DNA of 36,633 bases from Burkholderiales bacterium (lineage in GTDB: Bacteria; Pseudomonadota; Gammaproteobacteria; Burkholderiales; Burkholderiaceae_C): NCBI GenBank assembly GCA_947462065.1, contig CANHNO010000009.1, positions 1 through 36,633 on the forward strand. Direction: 5' to 3'. Under the pieces are notes generated by a model that worked only from the letters and a program-made list of their open reading frames with translations, was not told the DNA's origin and ran no database searches. Position 1 is the first letter of the stretch. Each line of letters starts with the position of its first letter. This document shows, piece by piece, positions 1-9,386 of this stretch. Both the position numbers and the translations under genes were made by a program.

Positions 1-1020
1 ACCGGTTCGGGCAAGTCGGTGGGCATCAACGCGATGATCCTGAGTCTGCTCTACAAGGCCGAGGCGCGCGACGTGCGCCTGATCCTGATCGATCCGAAGA
101 TGCTCGAGATGAGTGTCTACGAAGGCATTCCGCACCTGCTGTGCCCGGTCGTCATCGACATGAAGCAGGCCGCCAACGCGTTGAACTGGGCTGTGGGCGA
201 GATGGAGCGGCGCTACAAGCTGATGAGCAAGCTGGGCGTGCGCAACCTGGCGGGCTACAACAAGAAGATCGACGAGGCGGTGGAGCGCGGCGACACGCTG
301 CCCAACCCCTTCAGCCTGACGCCCGAGGCGCCGGAGCCGCTGCAGCGCCTGCCACATGTGGTGATCGTGATCGACGAGCTGGCCGACCTGATGATGGTCA
401 TCGGCAAGAAGATCGAGGAACTGATCGCCCGGCTGGCGCAGAAGGCCCGCGCGGCCGGTATCCATCTGATCCTGGCCACGCAGCGCCCCAGCGTCGACGT
501 GATCACCGGGCTGATCAAGGCCAACATCCCGACGCGGCTGAGCTTCCAGGTCAGCAGCAAGATCGACAGCCGCACCATCCTCGACCAGATGGGTGCCGAG
601 GCGCTGCTTGGCATGGGCGACATGCTCTACATGCCGTCGGGCACAGGATTGCCGATCCGTGTACACGGCGCCTTCGTCAGTGATGATGAAGTTCACCGCG
701 TCGTCGCCTACCTGAAAAGTCAGGGTGAGCCGAATTACATCGAAGGCATCCTCGAAGGTGGCACGCTCGACGGCGATTCGGGAGAGATTGCCGTCAATGA
801 CGGCGGTGGGCCCGGCAACGAAAGCGATGCGATGTACGACTCGGCCGTGGCCATCGTGCTGCAGCACAAGCGCGCCTCGATCTCGCTGGTGCAGCGCCAC
901 CTGCGCATTGGTTACAACCGCGCCGCGCGGCTGCTGGAACAAATGGAGAAATCGGGGCTCGTATCCGCCATGGGCACCAACGGCAACCGCGACATCATTG
1001 TCCCGGCGCGCAACGAATGA
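1..1020 (+). CDS. ftsK: DNA translocase FtsK, C-terminal part (5' truncated by window edge)
   Basis: FtsK is a septum-located, ATP-driven DNA pump that clears chromosome termini and activates XerCD recombination at dif. The frame is open from base 1, where the first codons read T-G-S-G-K-S, the Walker A loop, so the N-terminal membrane domain and linker lie outside the window. A Walker B-type segment ([13 protein letters not shown]) follows near residue 120 of the visible part, then an [12 protein letters not shown] stretch typical of FtsK/SpoIIIE. After a short acidic linker, the last ~65 residues (from [15 protein letters not shown] to RDIIVP) match the gamma winged-helix domain that reads KOPS sequences. 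The stop overlaps the lolA start (ATGA), so the two genes are probably translationally coupled. Only the 5' boundary is unknown. Confidence 0.97.
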   Translation, partial: TGSGKSVGINAMILSLLYKAEARDVRLILIDPKMLEMSVYEGIPHLLCPVVIDMKQAANALNWAVGEMERRYKLMSKLGVRNLAGYNKKIDEAVERGDTLPNPFSLTPEAPEPLQRLPHVVIVIDELADLMMVIGKKIEELIARLAQKARAAGIHLILATQRPSVDVITGLIKANIPTRLSFQVSSKIDSRTILDQMGAEALLGMGDMLYMPSGTGLPIRVHGAFVSDDEVHRVVAYLKSQGEPNYIEGILEGGTLDGDSGEIAVNDGGGPGNESDAMYDSAVAIVLQHKRASISLVQRHLRIGYNRAARLLEQMEKSGLVSAMGTNGNRDIIVPARNE

Positions 1021-1637
1021 GGCGTGCCTTCGCGTGTCTGCTGGCGTGGGTCGGGCTGACGCTCGTGCCGATGGCAGCGCATGCTGACGCCGTCGATGCA
1101 CTGAAGGCCTTCGTGCAGCAGGTGAAGACCGGTCGCGCCGCTTTCACCCAGACTGTCACCTCGCCCGACGGGGGCAAGACCAAGACGTCGAGTGGCAGCT
1201 TCGAATTCGCTCGCCCTGATCGCTTCCGCTTCGCCTACACCAAGCCTTTCGAGCAGTTGATCGTTGCCGATGGGCAAAAGGTCTGGATCTACGACACCGA
1301 TCTCAATCAGGTCAGCAGCCGCAAGTTCACACAGGCGCTTGGCGCCACGCCGGCCGCGCTACTGGCCGGCGGTGACCTGAGCCGCGATTTCGACGTGGTG
1401 GCCGAGCCGTCGAAAGACGGGCTCGATTGGGTCAAGGCGACGCCGAAGGCCAAGGACGGCGCATTCGAATCGATGCGCATCGGTTTTAAGGGCAAGCAAC
1501 TTGCCGCTGTCGAGATCGTCGACAACTTCTCCCAGCGCTCGCGGCTGACGTTCACGCAGTTCAACGCCAACCTCGAGTTGCCGGCGGAGAACTTCAAGTT
1601 CGTCATTCCGAAGGGCGTCGATGTCCTTGAGCAGTGA
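1017..1637 (+). CDS. lolA: Outer-membrane lipoprotein carrier protein LolA
   Basis: Periplasmic chaperone that takes lipoproteins from LolCDE and hands them to LolB at the outer membrane. The 206-residue product starts with a clear signal peptide (arginines, hydrophobic core, cleavage after AHA near residue 23). The mature part shows LolA hallmarks: an N-terminal helix region ([18 protein letters not shown]), the [13 protein letters not shown] strand block near residue 65, and [12 protein letters not shown] near residue 90. Length is normal for the family. The start overlaps the ftsK stop by 4 bp. The ftsK-lolA-rarA order is common in beta- and gammaproteobacteria, which supports the call. 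Confidence 0.95.
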   Translation: MRRAFACLLAWVGLTLVPMAAHADAVDALKAFVQQVKTGRAAFTQTVTSPDGGKTKTSSGSFEFARPDRFRFAYTKPFEQLIVADGQKVWIYDTDLNQVSSRKFTQALGATPAALLAGGDLSRDFDVVAEPSKDGLDWVKATPKAKDGAFESMRIGFKGKQLAAVEIVDNFSQRSRLTFTQFNANLELPAENFKFVIPKGVDVLEQ

Positions 1638-1672
1638 GGCTGCCGTGAGGATGTTCGGCGGAGGGCGCTGGC

Positions 1673-2989
1673 GTGGCTGACCTCTTCACGATGGCGCCTA
1701 CAGCGCCTTGGGCCGAGGCTTTGCGACCGACCACGCTGGACGATGTCATCGGCCAATCGCACCTGATCGGCCCGGGCAAGCCGCTGCGGCTGGCCTTTGA
1801 ATCCGGTAAGCCGCACTCCATGATCCTGTGGGGGCCGCCGGGTGTGGGCAAGACGACGCTGGCTCGCTTGACGGCCTCGGCTTTTCAGTACGAATTCATC
1901 GCGCTCTCTGCCGTGTTCTCGGGCGTGAAAGACATTCGTGAGGCGATGACGCAGGCTGAGCAGAACCTTGCGCAAGGCAGGAAGACGATCCTGTTTGTGG
2001 ATGAAATCCACCGGTTCAACAAGAGCCAACAGGATGGGCTGTTGCCGTTCGTCGAGTCGGGGCTGGTCGTGCTGATCGGCGCAACGACGGAGAACCCGTC
2101 GTTCGAGGTGAACTCGGCGCTGTTGTCGCGTGCTCAGGTGTACGTTCTGCAAGCCCTGACGGACGATGAACTGCGGCAATTGTTCAAGCGTGCGCACGAC
2201 GCCTTCATGTCCCAGCTTCAGTTTGAAGAGGCGGCGGTCGAGGTACTGGTCGGCTACGCCGACGGCGACGCCCGGCGATTCCTGAACCTGCTGGAGCAGA
2301 CCGACACCGCCGCGCGTGCCGCCGCTGTGTCGTCGATCGACGCGCCTTTCGTCAAGAACGCGCTGACGGCCGGCGGCCGGCGATTCGACAAGGGCGGCGA
2401 GCACTTCTACGACCAGATCTCGGCCTTGCACAAGTCGGTGAGGGGGTCGAATCCTGACGGCGCGCTGTACTGGCTGTGCCGGATGCTCGATGGCGGCGCC
2501 GACCCGAGGTACCTGTCTCGTCGCATCGTGCGAATGGCCTGGGAAGACATCGGCCTGGCCGACCCGCGCGCGATGCAGATCGCCAACGACGCTGCGACCA
2601 CCTACGAACGGTTGGGCTCGCCGGAGGGCGAGCTTGCGCTTGCGCAGGCGGTCATCTATCTCGCTGTGGCAGCCAAAAGCAATGCGGGCTACAAGGCCTA
2701 CAAGCAGGCGAAAGCCTTCGTGAAGCAGGACAAGTCACGCGAGGTGCCGATTCATCTCCGCAACGCCCCGACCAAACTGATGAAGGAACTCGGCTACGGC
2801 CACGAGTACCGCTACGCCCATGACGAGCCGCAGGCCTATGCTGCGGGGGAGACCTACCTGCCTGATGACATGCAGGATCCCGCCTGGTACCAGCCAGTCG
2901 CCCGCGGGCTGGAAGTCAAGATCGCCGAGAAGTTGGCGTATCTGCGGCAGCTCGACAAGGACGCCCGAAGCACGCCACCCGCCGAGTAG
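1673..2989 (+). CDS. rarA: Replication-associated recombination protein A (RarA/MgsA AAA+ ATPase)
   Basis: AAA+ ATPase related to clamp loaders and RuvB; it acts at stalled replication forks with SSB. The 438-residue product has the N-terminal [15 protein letters not shown] motif, Walker [12 protein letters not shown] near residue 57, Walker [17 protein letters not shown] near residue 105, sensor-1 region [20 protein letters not shown] near residue 140, and the family C-terminal part ([29 protein letters not shown]). The start is GTG, preceded by a purine-rich GGAGGG 11-16 bases upstream. It lies 35 bp after lolA and converges on opgH across a highly structured gap. Confidence 0.96.
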   Translation: MADLFTMAPTAPWAEALRPTTLDDVIGQSHLIGPGKPLRLAFESGKPHSMILWGPPGVGKTTLARLTASAFQYEFIALSAVFSGVKDIREAMTQAEQNLAQGRKTILFVDEIHRFNKSQQDGLLPFVESGLVVLIGATTENPSFEVNSALLSRAQVYVLQALTDDELRQLFKRAHDAFMSQLQFEEAAVEVLVGYADGDARRFLNLLEQTDTAARAAAVSSIDAPFVKNALTAGGRRFDKGGEHFYDQISALHKSVRGSNPDGALYWLCRMLDGGADPRYLSRRIVRMAWEDIGLADPRAMQIANDAATTYERLGSPEGELALAQAVIYLAVAAKSNAGYKAYKQAKAFVKQDKSREVPIHLRNAPTKLMKELGYGHEYRYAHDEPQAYAAGETYLPDDMQDPAWYQPVARGLEVKIAEKLAYLRQLDKDARSTPPAE

Positions 2990-3043
2990 TGCATCCGCTC
3001 GCGCTGCGAGCGCACCGTATCGAGACGCCGATACGGATGCACT
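2988..3043. repeat. Nested inverted repeat in the rarA/opgH convergent gap, possible bidirectional terminator
   Basis: An outer inverted repeat of 10 bp (AGTGCATCCG at 2988-2997, CGGATGCACT at 3034-3043) encloses two perfect hairpins. One is CGCTCGC-GCT-GCGAGCG at 2996-3012; the other is CCGTATCG-AGACGC-CGATACGG at 3015-3036. The outer and inner stems share a few bases, so the RNA can form a three-way junction or two separate hairpins. The repeat begins inside the rarA stop codon and ends just before the opgH stop, which fits a bidirectional terminator. There is no U-tract on either strand, so a REP-like element is also possible. Confidence 0.6.
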
Positions 3044-3051
3044 GATTCCGC

Positions 3052-5394
3052 TCAGGTGGCGCTCGCCGCGGCAAGCCATGCTCGCCTGGCTCGACGAACC
3101 GGAGCCGTCTTCGGAGCGCTCCAGGTTGCGTGCGCAGGTTCAGCCTGTGCCAGCAACTGATCGCGTAGCCTCACCAGATGCTGCGGCTCGCTGAGCAGGC
3201 GCATCTGGTCGCTCACACCCAAGCTGTCGAGGTCGTGCGCAGCACGAAGGCGGCCTACCAACTGGCGGCGAGCGCGACCGCGCTCGCCCCACATCGTGTG
3301 GCGAGTGCCCATGGCCTTTTGCACCACATCGAACAGCCACGGGTTGTCGAGCGCCTCGCGCCACTGGCTGAACTGACCCTGCTGTCGTGCGTTCTGCCTG
3401 GCATACGACGCTGCTTCGCGCAGCACGGTCGGCGTGCGTGATTCTTCGGGCGTGACGAGCAAGCCGAGTTGTCGCACTCGCTCGCCCAAGCCGGCGCGGC
3501 TGGTCAGTACCGCCAGCGGAACGGCCAGCAGCAGCGGCACGCCAACCGGTGCCAGCCAGAGCAGAGTCGCCGGTTCCAGCGCCAGTGCTCCAGCGCCCAG
3601 CGCCAGCATCATCACGCCGAGCAAGGCAAAGCGGTTCGATGCATCGGCCCACCCGATGTCGTTGGCTTCGCGCGGGGGTGACTTCCAGTCCAGCTTCAGG
3701 CCGGTCAGTGCGACAACGACGAAGAGCGTGTGCGCGACCATTCGCAGGGGTGCCTGCAGCGCGGAAAGCGCTCCTTCCATCAGTGCGCCGCGCACCAATG
3801 CAGCGGTGCCGCCGTACAGCGCCTGTTCACGGCGCAGCACGATGCTGACGACGCCGAGTGCGCGTGGCATCACGAGCATGGCCAACGTGCCGATCCACAA
3901 GGCCATGATTTCCACTGGCACCACGGAGTCGGTGCTGAATGCTGGGTGGCCGCCAAACAGCCACAGGGCGACACCGAGCAGCACATAGGCCAGCCACAAG
4001 GGCGCCGACAGGTAAGCCAGTGCGCCGGTCACCAGCATCGCGCGGTGCACGCCATGTAGACCAGGCTCGGTCAGCAGCCGGGCGTTCTGCAGATTGCCCT
4101 GACACCAGCGGCGATCGCGTTGAAGCTCTTCCAGCAGGTTGGGCGGTTGCTGTTCATAGCTTCCTTCAAGGTCGTTGACCAGCCACACGTGGTAACCGGC
4201 ACGGCGCATCAGCGAGGCTTCGACAAAGTCGTGCGACAGGATGTGGCCGCTCAAGCCACCGCGACCTGGCAGCGCCGCGAGGCCGCAGTGCTTCATGAAG
4301 GGCGCGATACGCAGAATCGCGTTGTGGCCCCAGTAGTGCGATTCGCCGAGCTGCCAATACTGCATACCGGCGCTGAACAGCCGGCCGGTGACGCGGCCCG
4401 CGAACTGCTGGGCGCGTGCGTGAATGGTCGACAGGCCGCTCGCCTGTGGTGCGGTCTGGATGATGCCGGCGTCCGGATGGGATTCCATCAGGCGAACCAG
4501 GCTCAGCAGACAGTCGCCAGTCATCACACTGTCGGCGTCCAGCACCACCATGTAGCGGTAGCTCTTGCCCCAGCGGCGGCAGAAGTCGGCCACATTGCCC
4601 GACTTTCGCTGCGTGCGGCGCTGGCGCCAGCGGTAGTGGATGCGGGTGCTACCGCCCATCGTGTCGCGTAACTCGGCCCACGCGGCCAACTCGGCGGTAC
4701 GAATTGCCGGATCGCTGGTGTCGGACAGCAAATAGACGTCGAAGAGCCGCGCACCACCGGCAGCGATCAGCGATTCCATCGTGGAACGCAGCCCCGCAAA
4801 CACGGTCGAAACCTGCTCGTTGCAGATCGGCATGACCAGCGCCGTGCGGGCGTCGGCGGAAATGGGGCGTTGAGCGACTGAACGGCTCGACAGTGCGTGT
4901 GGGTCTCCGCGCCACCGCACCCAGAAACCCATCATCGCGGTGTAGAAGCCGGCGGACACCCAGCCAAACAGGATGGAGAACAAGCCGATCTGCGCATTGC
5001 GCAGCCACTCGCTGTCGTAGCTCGGCAGCACATGGTCGAGCATGACGGTGGCTGTCACCACCGACAGCGCGATCAACGTGAGCAGGGCACGCCGTCGATT
5101 GCTTGCGGCCTGTTTCCAGGCGGCCGTGGCTGCTGTATTGGCCGGTGCCGGTGCTTCGCCGTCGAAGCTCGCGCGCTGAGGATCCTTGCTGCCCGCAAGG
5201 CGTGTCGCCAGTGCGATCCATCCATCCAGCACGCCGCCGAGAAAACCTCGCCAGGGCCGTGCGGTCATCGATCCCCGGTTCATCGGTGGCATGCTGGCGC
5301 CACGGCTCGGATTCACGACGGTTGCCGAGGCGGTCGAGCCGGTACTGGCCTCGGTCCAGGAACGATTCAGGCGGGTGACATGACGGTGGTTCAT
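3052..5394 (-). CDS. opgH: Glucans biosynthesis glucosyltransferase H (OpgH/MdoH)
   Basis: Inner-membrane GT2 enzyme that uses UDP-glucose to build the beta-1,2-glucan backbone of osmoregulated periplasmic glucans. The 780-residue product has N-terminal membrane segments (LLTLIALSVVTATVML, IGLFSILFGWVSAGFYTAMM), then a cytoplasmic GT2 domain with ALVMPICNE, the LDADSVM aspartate motif, a SHDFVEASLMRRAGY acceptor region and the DRRWCQGN (Q/RxxRW-type) motif. Several C-terminal hydrophobic segments follow. The usual partner opgG is not adjacent; the upstream neighbour is glrR, about 200 bp away. No clear Shine-Dalgarno sequence precedes the ATG at 5394, and in-frame ATGs lie a few dozen codons downstream, so the N-terminus could be shorter. 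The 5395-5594 gap shows no gene. Confidence 0.94.
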   Translation of the reverse strand: MNHRHVTRLNRSWTEASTGSTASATVVNPSRGASMPPMNRGSMTARPWRGFLGGVLDGWIALATRLAGSKDPQRASFDGEAPAPANTAATAAWKQAASNRRRALLTLIALSVVTATVMLDHVLPSYDSEWLRNAQIGLFSILFGWVSAGFYTAMMGFWVRWRGDPHALSSRSVAQRPISADARTALVMPICNEQVSTVFAGLRSTMESLIAAGGARLFDVYLLSDTSDPAIRTAELAAWAELRDTMGGSTRIHYRWRQRRTQRKSGNVADFCRRWGKSYRYMVVLDADSVMTGDCLLSLVRLMESHPDAGIIQTAPQASGLSTIHARAQQFAGRVTGRLFSAGMQYWQLGESHYWGHNAILRIAPFMKHCGLAALPGRGGLSGHILSHDFVEASLMRRAGYHVWLVNDLEGSYEQQPPNLLEELQRDRRWCQGNLQNARLLTEPGLHGVHRAMLVTGALAYLSAPLWLAYVLLGVALWLFGGHPAFSTDSVVPVEIMALWIGTLAMLVMPRALGVVSIVLRREQALYGGTAALVRGALMEGALSALQAPLRMVAHTLFVVVALTGLKLDWKSPPREANDIGWADASNRFALLGVMMLALGAGALALEPATLLWLAPVGVPLLLAVPLAVLTSRAGLGERVRQLGLLVTPEESRTPTVLREAASYARQNARQQGQFSQWREALDNPWLFDVVQKAMGTRHTMWGERGRARRQLVGRLRAAHDLDSLGVSDQMRLLSEPQHLVRLRDQLLAQAEPAHATWSAPKTAPVRRARRAWLAAASAT

Positions 5395-5594
5395 CGGGCG
5401 CTCAAAGGGACGATGAACCCCTCAGCGCAACGTGCATGCCAGCGTCTAAAGTGCCTTATGAATCAATCACTTGAGTCAACAACTCGGCTTGGTGTCGCCG
5501 AATCTCGGGTTTCCACTGCCTCGAACCCGCTTTTTTGTCCCGGATCGGCGACAAGCGACTGGGGCGGAGGTCGCAAGTCCTTGATTTACAAGAA

Positions 5595-7004
5595 CTAAAG
5601 GTTGTCGCTACGCGGCGACAGTTGAATCGGCGGTGTCGTCTCGCCCTGTACCTCGGGACGTCCGTCGTTGCGGAACAGTCCGGGAGTCAGGCCGTGCTTC
5701 TGAAGCAGCCGGTAAAACTCTGTCCGGTTGCGATCGGCCAGGCGTGCAGCATCGGCAGCGTTGCCATCGGTCAGCTTCAGCAGCCCCACGAGGTAGTCTC
5801 GCTCGAAGCGTTCGCGTGCCTGTGCAAAGCTCAGCACCTCGACACTGGGAACACGCAAAGCGCGTTGCACCAGCGCCAGCGGCACCAGTGGAGTGGTGGT
5901 CAGCGCGCAGACCTGTTCGACCACGTTGTGCAGTTGCCGCACATTGCCGGGCCATGGCGCGGCGGTCAAGGCCTTCAAGGCCTCCGGCGCAAAGCCGTTC
6001 AGGCGCTTGCCGTACTTCTCGCTCAAGGCGGACAGGAAATGGTTTGCCAGCAGCGGAATGTCTTCACGCCGCGCGCCCAGCGCCGGCAGGGTCAGCGCGA
6101 CGACATTCAGCCGGTAGTAGAGGTCTTCTCGGAACTGGCCCTGCGCCATCGCCGCGTCAAGGTCGCGGTGGGTGGCCGACAGGATGCGCACATCGATCGG
6201 TAGCGACTGGTTGGCGCCGACCGGCCGCACCGAGCGCTCCTGCAGCACGCGCAGCAGTTTCACTTGCAGGGCCGGAGGCATGTCGCCGATCTCGTCGAGG
6301 AACAGGCTGCCACCGTCGGCCGCCTGAAACAGCCCGCGGTGGTTGGCGACTGCGCCGGTGAACGAGCCCTTGACATGGCCGAAGAGCTCTGATTCGAGCA
6401 GCGCTTCGGGGATCGCGCTGCAGTTGACGGCGATGAAGGGCTGCGCAGCGCGCGGACTGGCACGGTGGATGGCCTGCGCCAGCAGTTCCTTGCCGCTGCC
6501 ACTTTCACCGCAAATCAGCACACTGGCATCCGAGGCCGCCACCATCTTGGACTCTGCCAGCAACTCGGCCATCACCGCTGATCTGCTGACGATCGGCGCG
6601 CGCCAGGCCTCGTCGGCACCGATGGGGTGGGTGGCCGGTGCACCAAGCGCCAGCGCCTGGCCGATCTTGTCGAGCAAGGCCTTGCCGTCGAACGGCTTGG
6701 TCAGGTATGTGAAGACACCGCGGGCGGTGGCTTCGACCGCGTCGGGTATGGTGCCGTGGGCGGTCAGCAGGATCACCGGAAGTGCGGGGTGGCGCGCGCG
6801 GATCGCATCGAACAGCGCCAGCCCGTCACGCCCTGGCAGCTGCACGTCGCTGACCACCAATTGCGGCCGCGAGGCCTCCAGATGCGCCAGTGCCTCCTCG
6901 GCCGAGCCGACGCCGGTCACGTGGTAACCGGCTGCCGTCAAGCGCATCGACAGCAGTTGCAGCAGGTCGGCATCGTCGTCGACGACCAGCAGCTTGGCGG
7001 TCAT
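5595..7004 (-). CDS. glrR: Sigma-54-dependent response regulator, GlrR/QseF type
   Basis: Output half of the two-component system encoded with the next two genes. Receiver domain residues 1-120 carry the acidic pocket (VVDDDAD), the phospho-acceptor Asp in [12 protein letters not shown] near residue 54, and a conserved Thr/Lys (LLTAHG, YLTKPF). The central AAA+ domain has Walker A GESGSGKE near residue 168, the sigma-54 contact loop (GSFTGA here, against the usual GAFTGA), Walker [10 protein letters not shown] and the arginine-finger region [12 protein letters not shown] Fis-type helix-turn-helix closes the protein ([24 protein letters not shown]). The start overlaps the end of the lipoprotein gene by 4 bp. 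Gene order matches enterobacterial glrK-qseG-glrR. Confidence 0.92.
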   Translation of the reverse strand: MTAKLLVVDDDADLLQLLSMRLTAAGYHVTGVGSAEEALAHLEASRPQLVVSDVQLPGRDGLALFDAIRARHPALPVILLTAHGTIPDAVEATARGVFTYLTKPFDGKALLDKIGQALALGAPATHPIGADEAWRAPIVSRSAVMAELLAESKMVAASDASVLICGESGSGKELLAQAIHRASPRAAQPFIAVNCSAIPEALLESELFGHVKGSFTGAVANHRGLFQAADGGSLFLDEIGDMPPALQVKLLRVLQERSVRPVGANQSLPIDVRILSATHRDLDAAMAQGQFREDLYYRLNVVALTLPALGARREDIPLLANHFLSALSEKYGKRLNGFAPEALKALTAAPWPGNVRQLHNVVEQVCALTTTPLVPLALVQRALRVPSVEVLSFAQARERFERDYLVGLLKLTDGNAADAARLADRNRTEFYRLLQKHGLTPGLFRNDGRPEVQGETTPPIQLSPRSDNL

Positions 7005-7738
7005 GAGGGCGCCTTGCGTGGCGTTGCCTTGGCTCGTGGCGAAGGGGCGGGCGACCCGTTCATATCGGGCGACGTGGTCGTGACGCCATTGGCAGACGTT
7101 CCCGGCGAGACCGACGAGATAGGTCGCGGTGCCAGGCTGCGCTCGATGGCCTTCAGAGCCTCCAGCTTTTCGTTGACTTGCTTCACCTCGCGCTGACTGT
7201 CGCGCAGCTCTTGATTGCGTCGGTCGAGCAGGTCTTCGAGGCGGCGCAGCTCCTGCAAGCGCGCCAGTAGGAGTCGGGCGATTGGTTGCCAGGCTTCTGC
7301 TTCCGGTGCGACGCCTCTGGCCAGTGGTTCAACCAAGCCAATGGCGCGGTTCTGCTCACCACCATTTCGGGTCAGCAGCAGCGCCATGGCCAGATCGATC
7401 GAGGTGTCTGGCGCCGGGGGCAATGCGCTCAGGCGAGCGATTTCCTGCGCCAATTCGTTGAGTGGCAGGCTGCGTAGCTGCTCGTGGTGGGCCAGTGCGC
7501 GTCGCGACGCCAGATCGCTGGGCGTGGCAGCATTGATCTGCTCATGGGCCGGGCTCGGCACCGTGGCGATCACAGGTGGCGGCGCGGCGATCACGGCGGG
7601 CGCCGGCACGGTGACCTGCACCGGCGCACGCTGCCAGATCGAGCAGCCCGACACCCCCAGGGCTGCCGTGATCCACAGAACGCGGGCCAGTGGTCGCAGC
7701 GCACTTGGCCGCAGGGCAATTTCAACGTACGGGGACAT
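7001..7738 (-). CDS. QseG/YfhG-like lipoprotein of the GlrK-GlrR system
   Basis: Probable outer-membrane-directed lipoprotein. The N-terminus is a lipoprotein signal peptide: hydrophobic WITAALGVSGC, with the lipid-carrying Cys about 30 residues in. The remainder is an Ala/Pro-rich linker and then a helical region (LAQEIARLSALPPAP, QELRRLEDLLDRRNQELRDSQREV) that looks like a coiled coil. Sequence conservation alone is weak. The call rests on the lipobox, the coiled coil and the position between the kinase and the regulator, as in E. coli glrK-qseG-glrR, where QseG activates GlrK. I chose the ATG at 7738 over a TTG at 7750. It overlaps the kinase end by 17 bp. Confidence 0.75.
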   Translation of the reverse strand: MSPYVEIALRPSALRPLARVLWITAALGVSGCSIWQRAPVQVTVPAPAVIAAPPPVIATVPSPAHEQINAATPSDLASRRALAHHEQLRSLPLNELAQEIARLSALPPAPDTSIDLAMALLLTRNGGEQNRAIGLVEPLARGVAPEAEAWQPIARLLLARLQELRRLEDLLDRRNQELRDSQREVKQVNEKLEALKAIERSLAPRPISSVSPGTSANGVTTTSPDMNGSPAPSPRAKATPRKAPS

Positions 7739-9182
7739 GGGGCAATTCAATTCGGAAATGGGCGCCTGGCGCTGAATTGTGGTCGGGCATCAACAGGTCG
7801 ATCTGACCATCATGGGCACGCACCAGTTCCTGCACGATCGACAGGCCGATGCCGCTGCCGCGCGGCGCGTCGGGCGGCTGACGCTCGCCGCGGAAAAAGG
7901 GTTCGAACACGCGCGCACGGTCGACCGCTGCCACGCCGGGGCCTTGGTCGATGACATCGATGCGCGCCCGGCCAGGCCATTGCGACACTTCGAACACGAC
8001 CCGCCCGCCCAGCGGGCTGAAGCGGATCGCGTTCGACAGCAGATTCCCCAAGGCGGTGCCCAGCTTCTCGGCATCGACTTCCACCTGAATCGGCCAGCCG
8101 GTCACGGTGACATTCAGTTTGCGCGCCTGCCATTGCAGTTTCTGCGCTTCGATCTGATCGGCGATCAGAGCCGTCAGCTCGACGGGTCGACGAACCAGCC
8201 GGCGGGCGTCGAAGGCGGCAGTGTTGAACCGCAGCAGGTCCTCTATCTGGCCCTGGAGCACTGCAGTGTTCTGTCGCAGGATGCGCGCCACCTCGCGCTG
8301 CGGCTCGTTGAGCGTTCCGGTGACGCCGTCTTCCAGCAACGCAACGCCTTCTCGCAGAGCGGCCAGCGGGGTCTTCAGCTCATGCGACACATGGCGCAGG
8401 AAGCGCGCCTTGTCGGCATCGAGCTCAGCCAGCCGAAGCCGCAGCCATTCCAGGCGACGCCCCAGCTGGCGCACGTCGGCCGGGCCGCGCATGTCGATCG
8501 CCTCGTCGAGGCGGTTCTCACCCAGCCCGACGATCGCCGCTTCCAGTCGCTTGAGCGGGCGTGCCAGCCAGATGCCGAAGGCGAGCGCGAGTCCCACCGC
8601 GACCGCAATGGCGGCCACGATCTGTCGTGTCAGCTCGGCGCGGCCTGATTCCAGTCGTTGCAGCAGTGCCGCATTGCGAGATTCGGTCGCGAGCCGAACC
8701 TGATCGGCGAGTTCGATGTTGATCTGGCCCAGGTCGCGGAAGGCTGCGGTCAGGGTCTGCTCACGGTCGCGCAGCGTCTCCGCATCACCGTTGAGCTGCT
8801 GGCGAAGTGTCTGCAAGGTTCTGTGCCACTCGACGGCGAGCGACTTTCCACCGCCAGGCATTTCGACGTCCCGGGTGCCTGCGGCCAACTGGTCCAGTGC
8901 CTCACTCGCTTCACGGCCGGCTTCGTCGAAGCGCTGGCGCAGCAAGGGGTCGTCCAGAACCAGGTACTGCCGCGCCGCGCGTTCCATCGTCACGCTGCGC
9001 TCGGCCAGACGCTGCGCTGCGGCGCTCAGCGACACCGCTTGCTGCGCGCCGTCGCTGCTCTGAGTGATCAGCGCCTCGATGGTGAACAGCCCGCGCAGCG
9101 ACGCCGCAGCGAGCAGACCGGCGATCAGCAGGAATGCAACCAGCAGCAGTTGGTGAAACGAAAAGCGGTCCAGCGAGAGCAT
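7722..9182 (-). CDS. glrK: Sensor histidine kinase, GlrK/QseE type
   Basis: Membrane sensor kinase expected to phosphorylate the regulator encoded at 5595-7004. Order of parts: TM1 (LLLVAFLLIAGLLAAA); a helical periplasmic sensor of roughly 145 residues; TM2 (IVAAIAVAVGLALAFGIWLA); a HAMP linker; an H-box with the phospho-His in HVSHELKTPLA; then the ATPase domain with N-box GNLLSNAIRFSP, G1 DQGPGV and G2 GSGIGLSIVQ. All catalytic boxes are intact. I chose the ATG at 9182, right before the first membrane segment; a GTG at 9209 would add nine residues. Neither has a clear ribosome-binding site. It is the first gene of a three-gene operon and is divergent from the efflux genes across about 200 bp. 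Confidence 0.9.
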   Translation of the reverse strand: MLSLDRFSFHQLLLVAFLLIAGLLAAASLRGLFTIEALITQSSDGAQQAVSLSAAAQRLAERSVTMERAARQYLVLDDPLLRQRFDEAGREASEALDQLAAGTRDVEMPGGGKSLAVEWHRTLQTLRQQLNGDAETLRDREQTLTAAFRDLGQINIELADQVRLATESRNAALLQRLESGRAELTRQIVAAIAVAVGLALAFGIWLARPLKRLEAAIVGLGENRLDEAIDMRGPADVRQLGRRLEWLRLRLAELDADKARFLRHVSHELKTPLAALREGVALLEDGVTGTLNEPQREVARILRQNTAVLQGQIEDLLRFNTAAFDARRLVRRPVELTALIADQIEAQKLQWQARKLNVTVTGWPIQVEVDAEKLGTALGNLLSNAIRFSPLGGRVVFEVSQWPGRARIDVIDQGPGVAAVDRARVFEPFFRGERQPPDAPRGSGIGLSIVQELVRAHDGQIDLLMPDHNSAPGAHFRIELPHVPVR

Positions 9183-9386
9183 GCGGGCGATTCTGCCTGC
9201 GGGAGTCACCGGTCCGATGCGTTCGCCGCCATGCGCCCGCCCGGCCGTCGATAATCATCGGCGACTCTCAGACGTGTGGAAACCTTGGTGTCAAACCGAG
9301 GTATGTCATTCCATTGATACTCCAACGGCCGGCAGACCCCACGGGCGCCATCGCAGAATGCCGATGAATTGCAAGATTGAAAGCTG

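Noticed and set aside
1307-2431. Minus-strand open frame of 374 codons
   Set aside because: Antisense to lolA and rarA; Arg/Gln/His-rich shadow sequence without motifs.
5440-5594. Possible tRNA-like or terminator structure between opgH and glrR
   Set aside because: The GGTTTCCACTG...TCGAACCCG text recalls a T-arm, but no acceptor stem or anticodon arm could be built, and no stem followed by a T-run was found.
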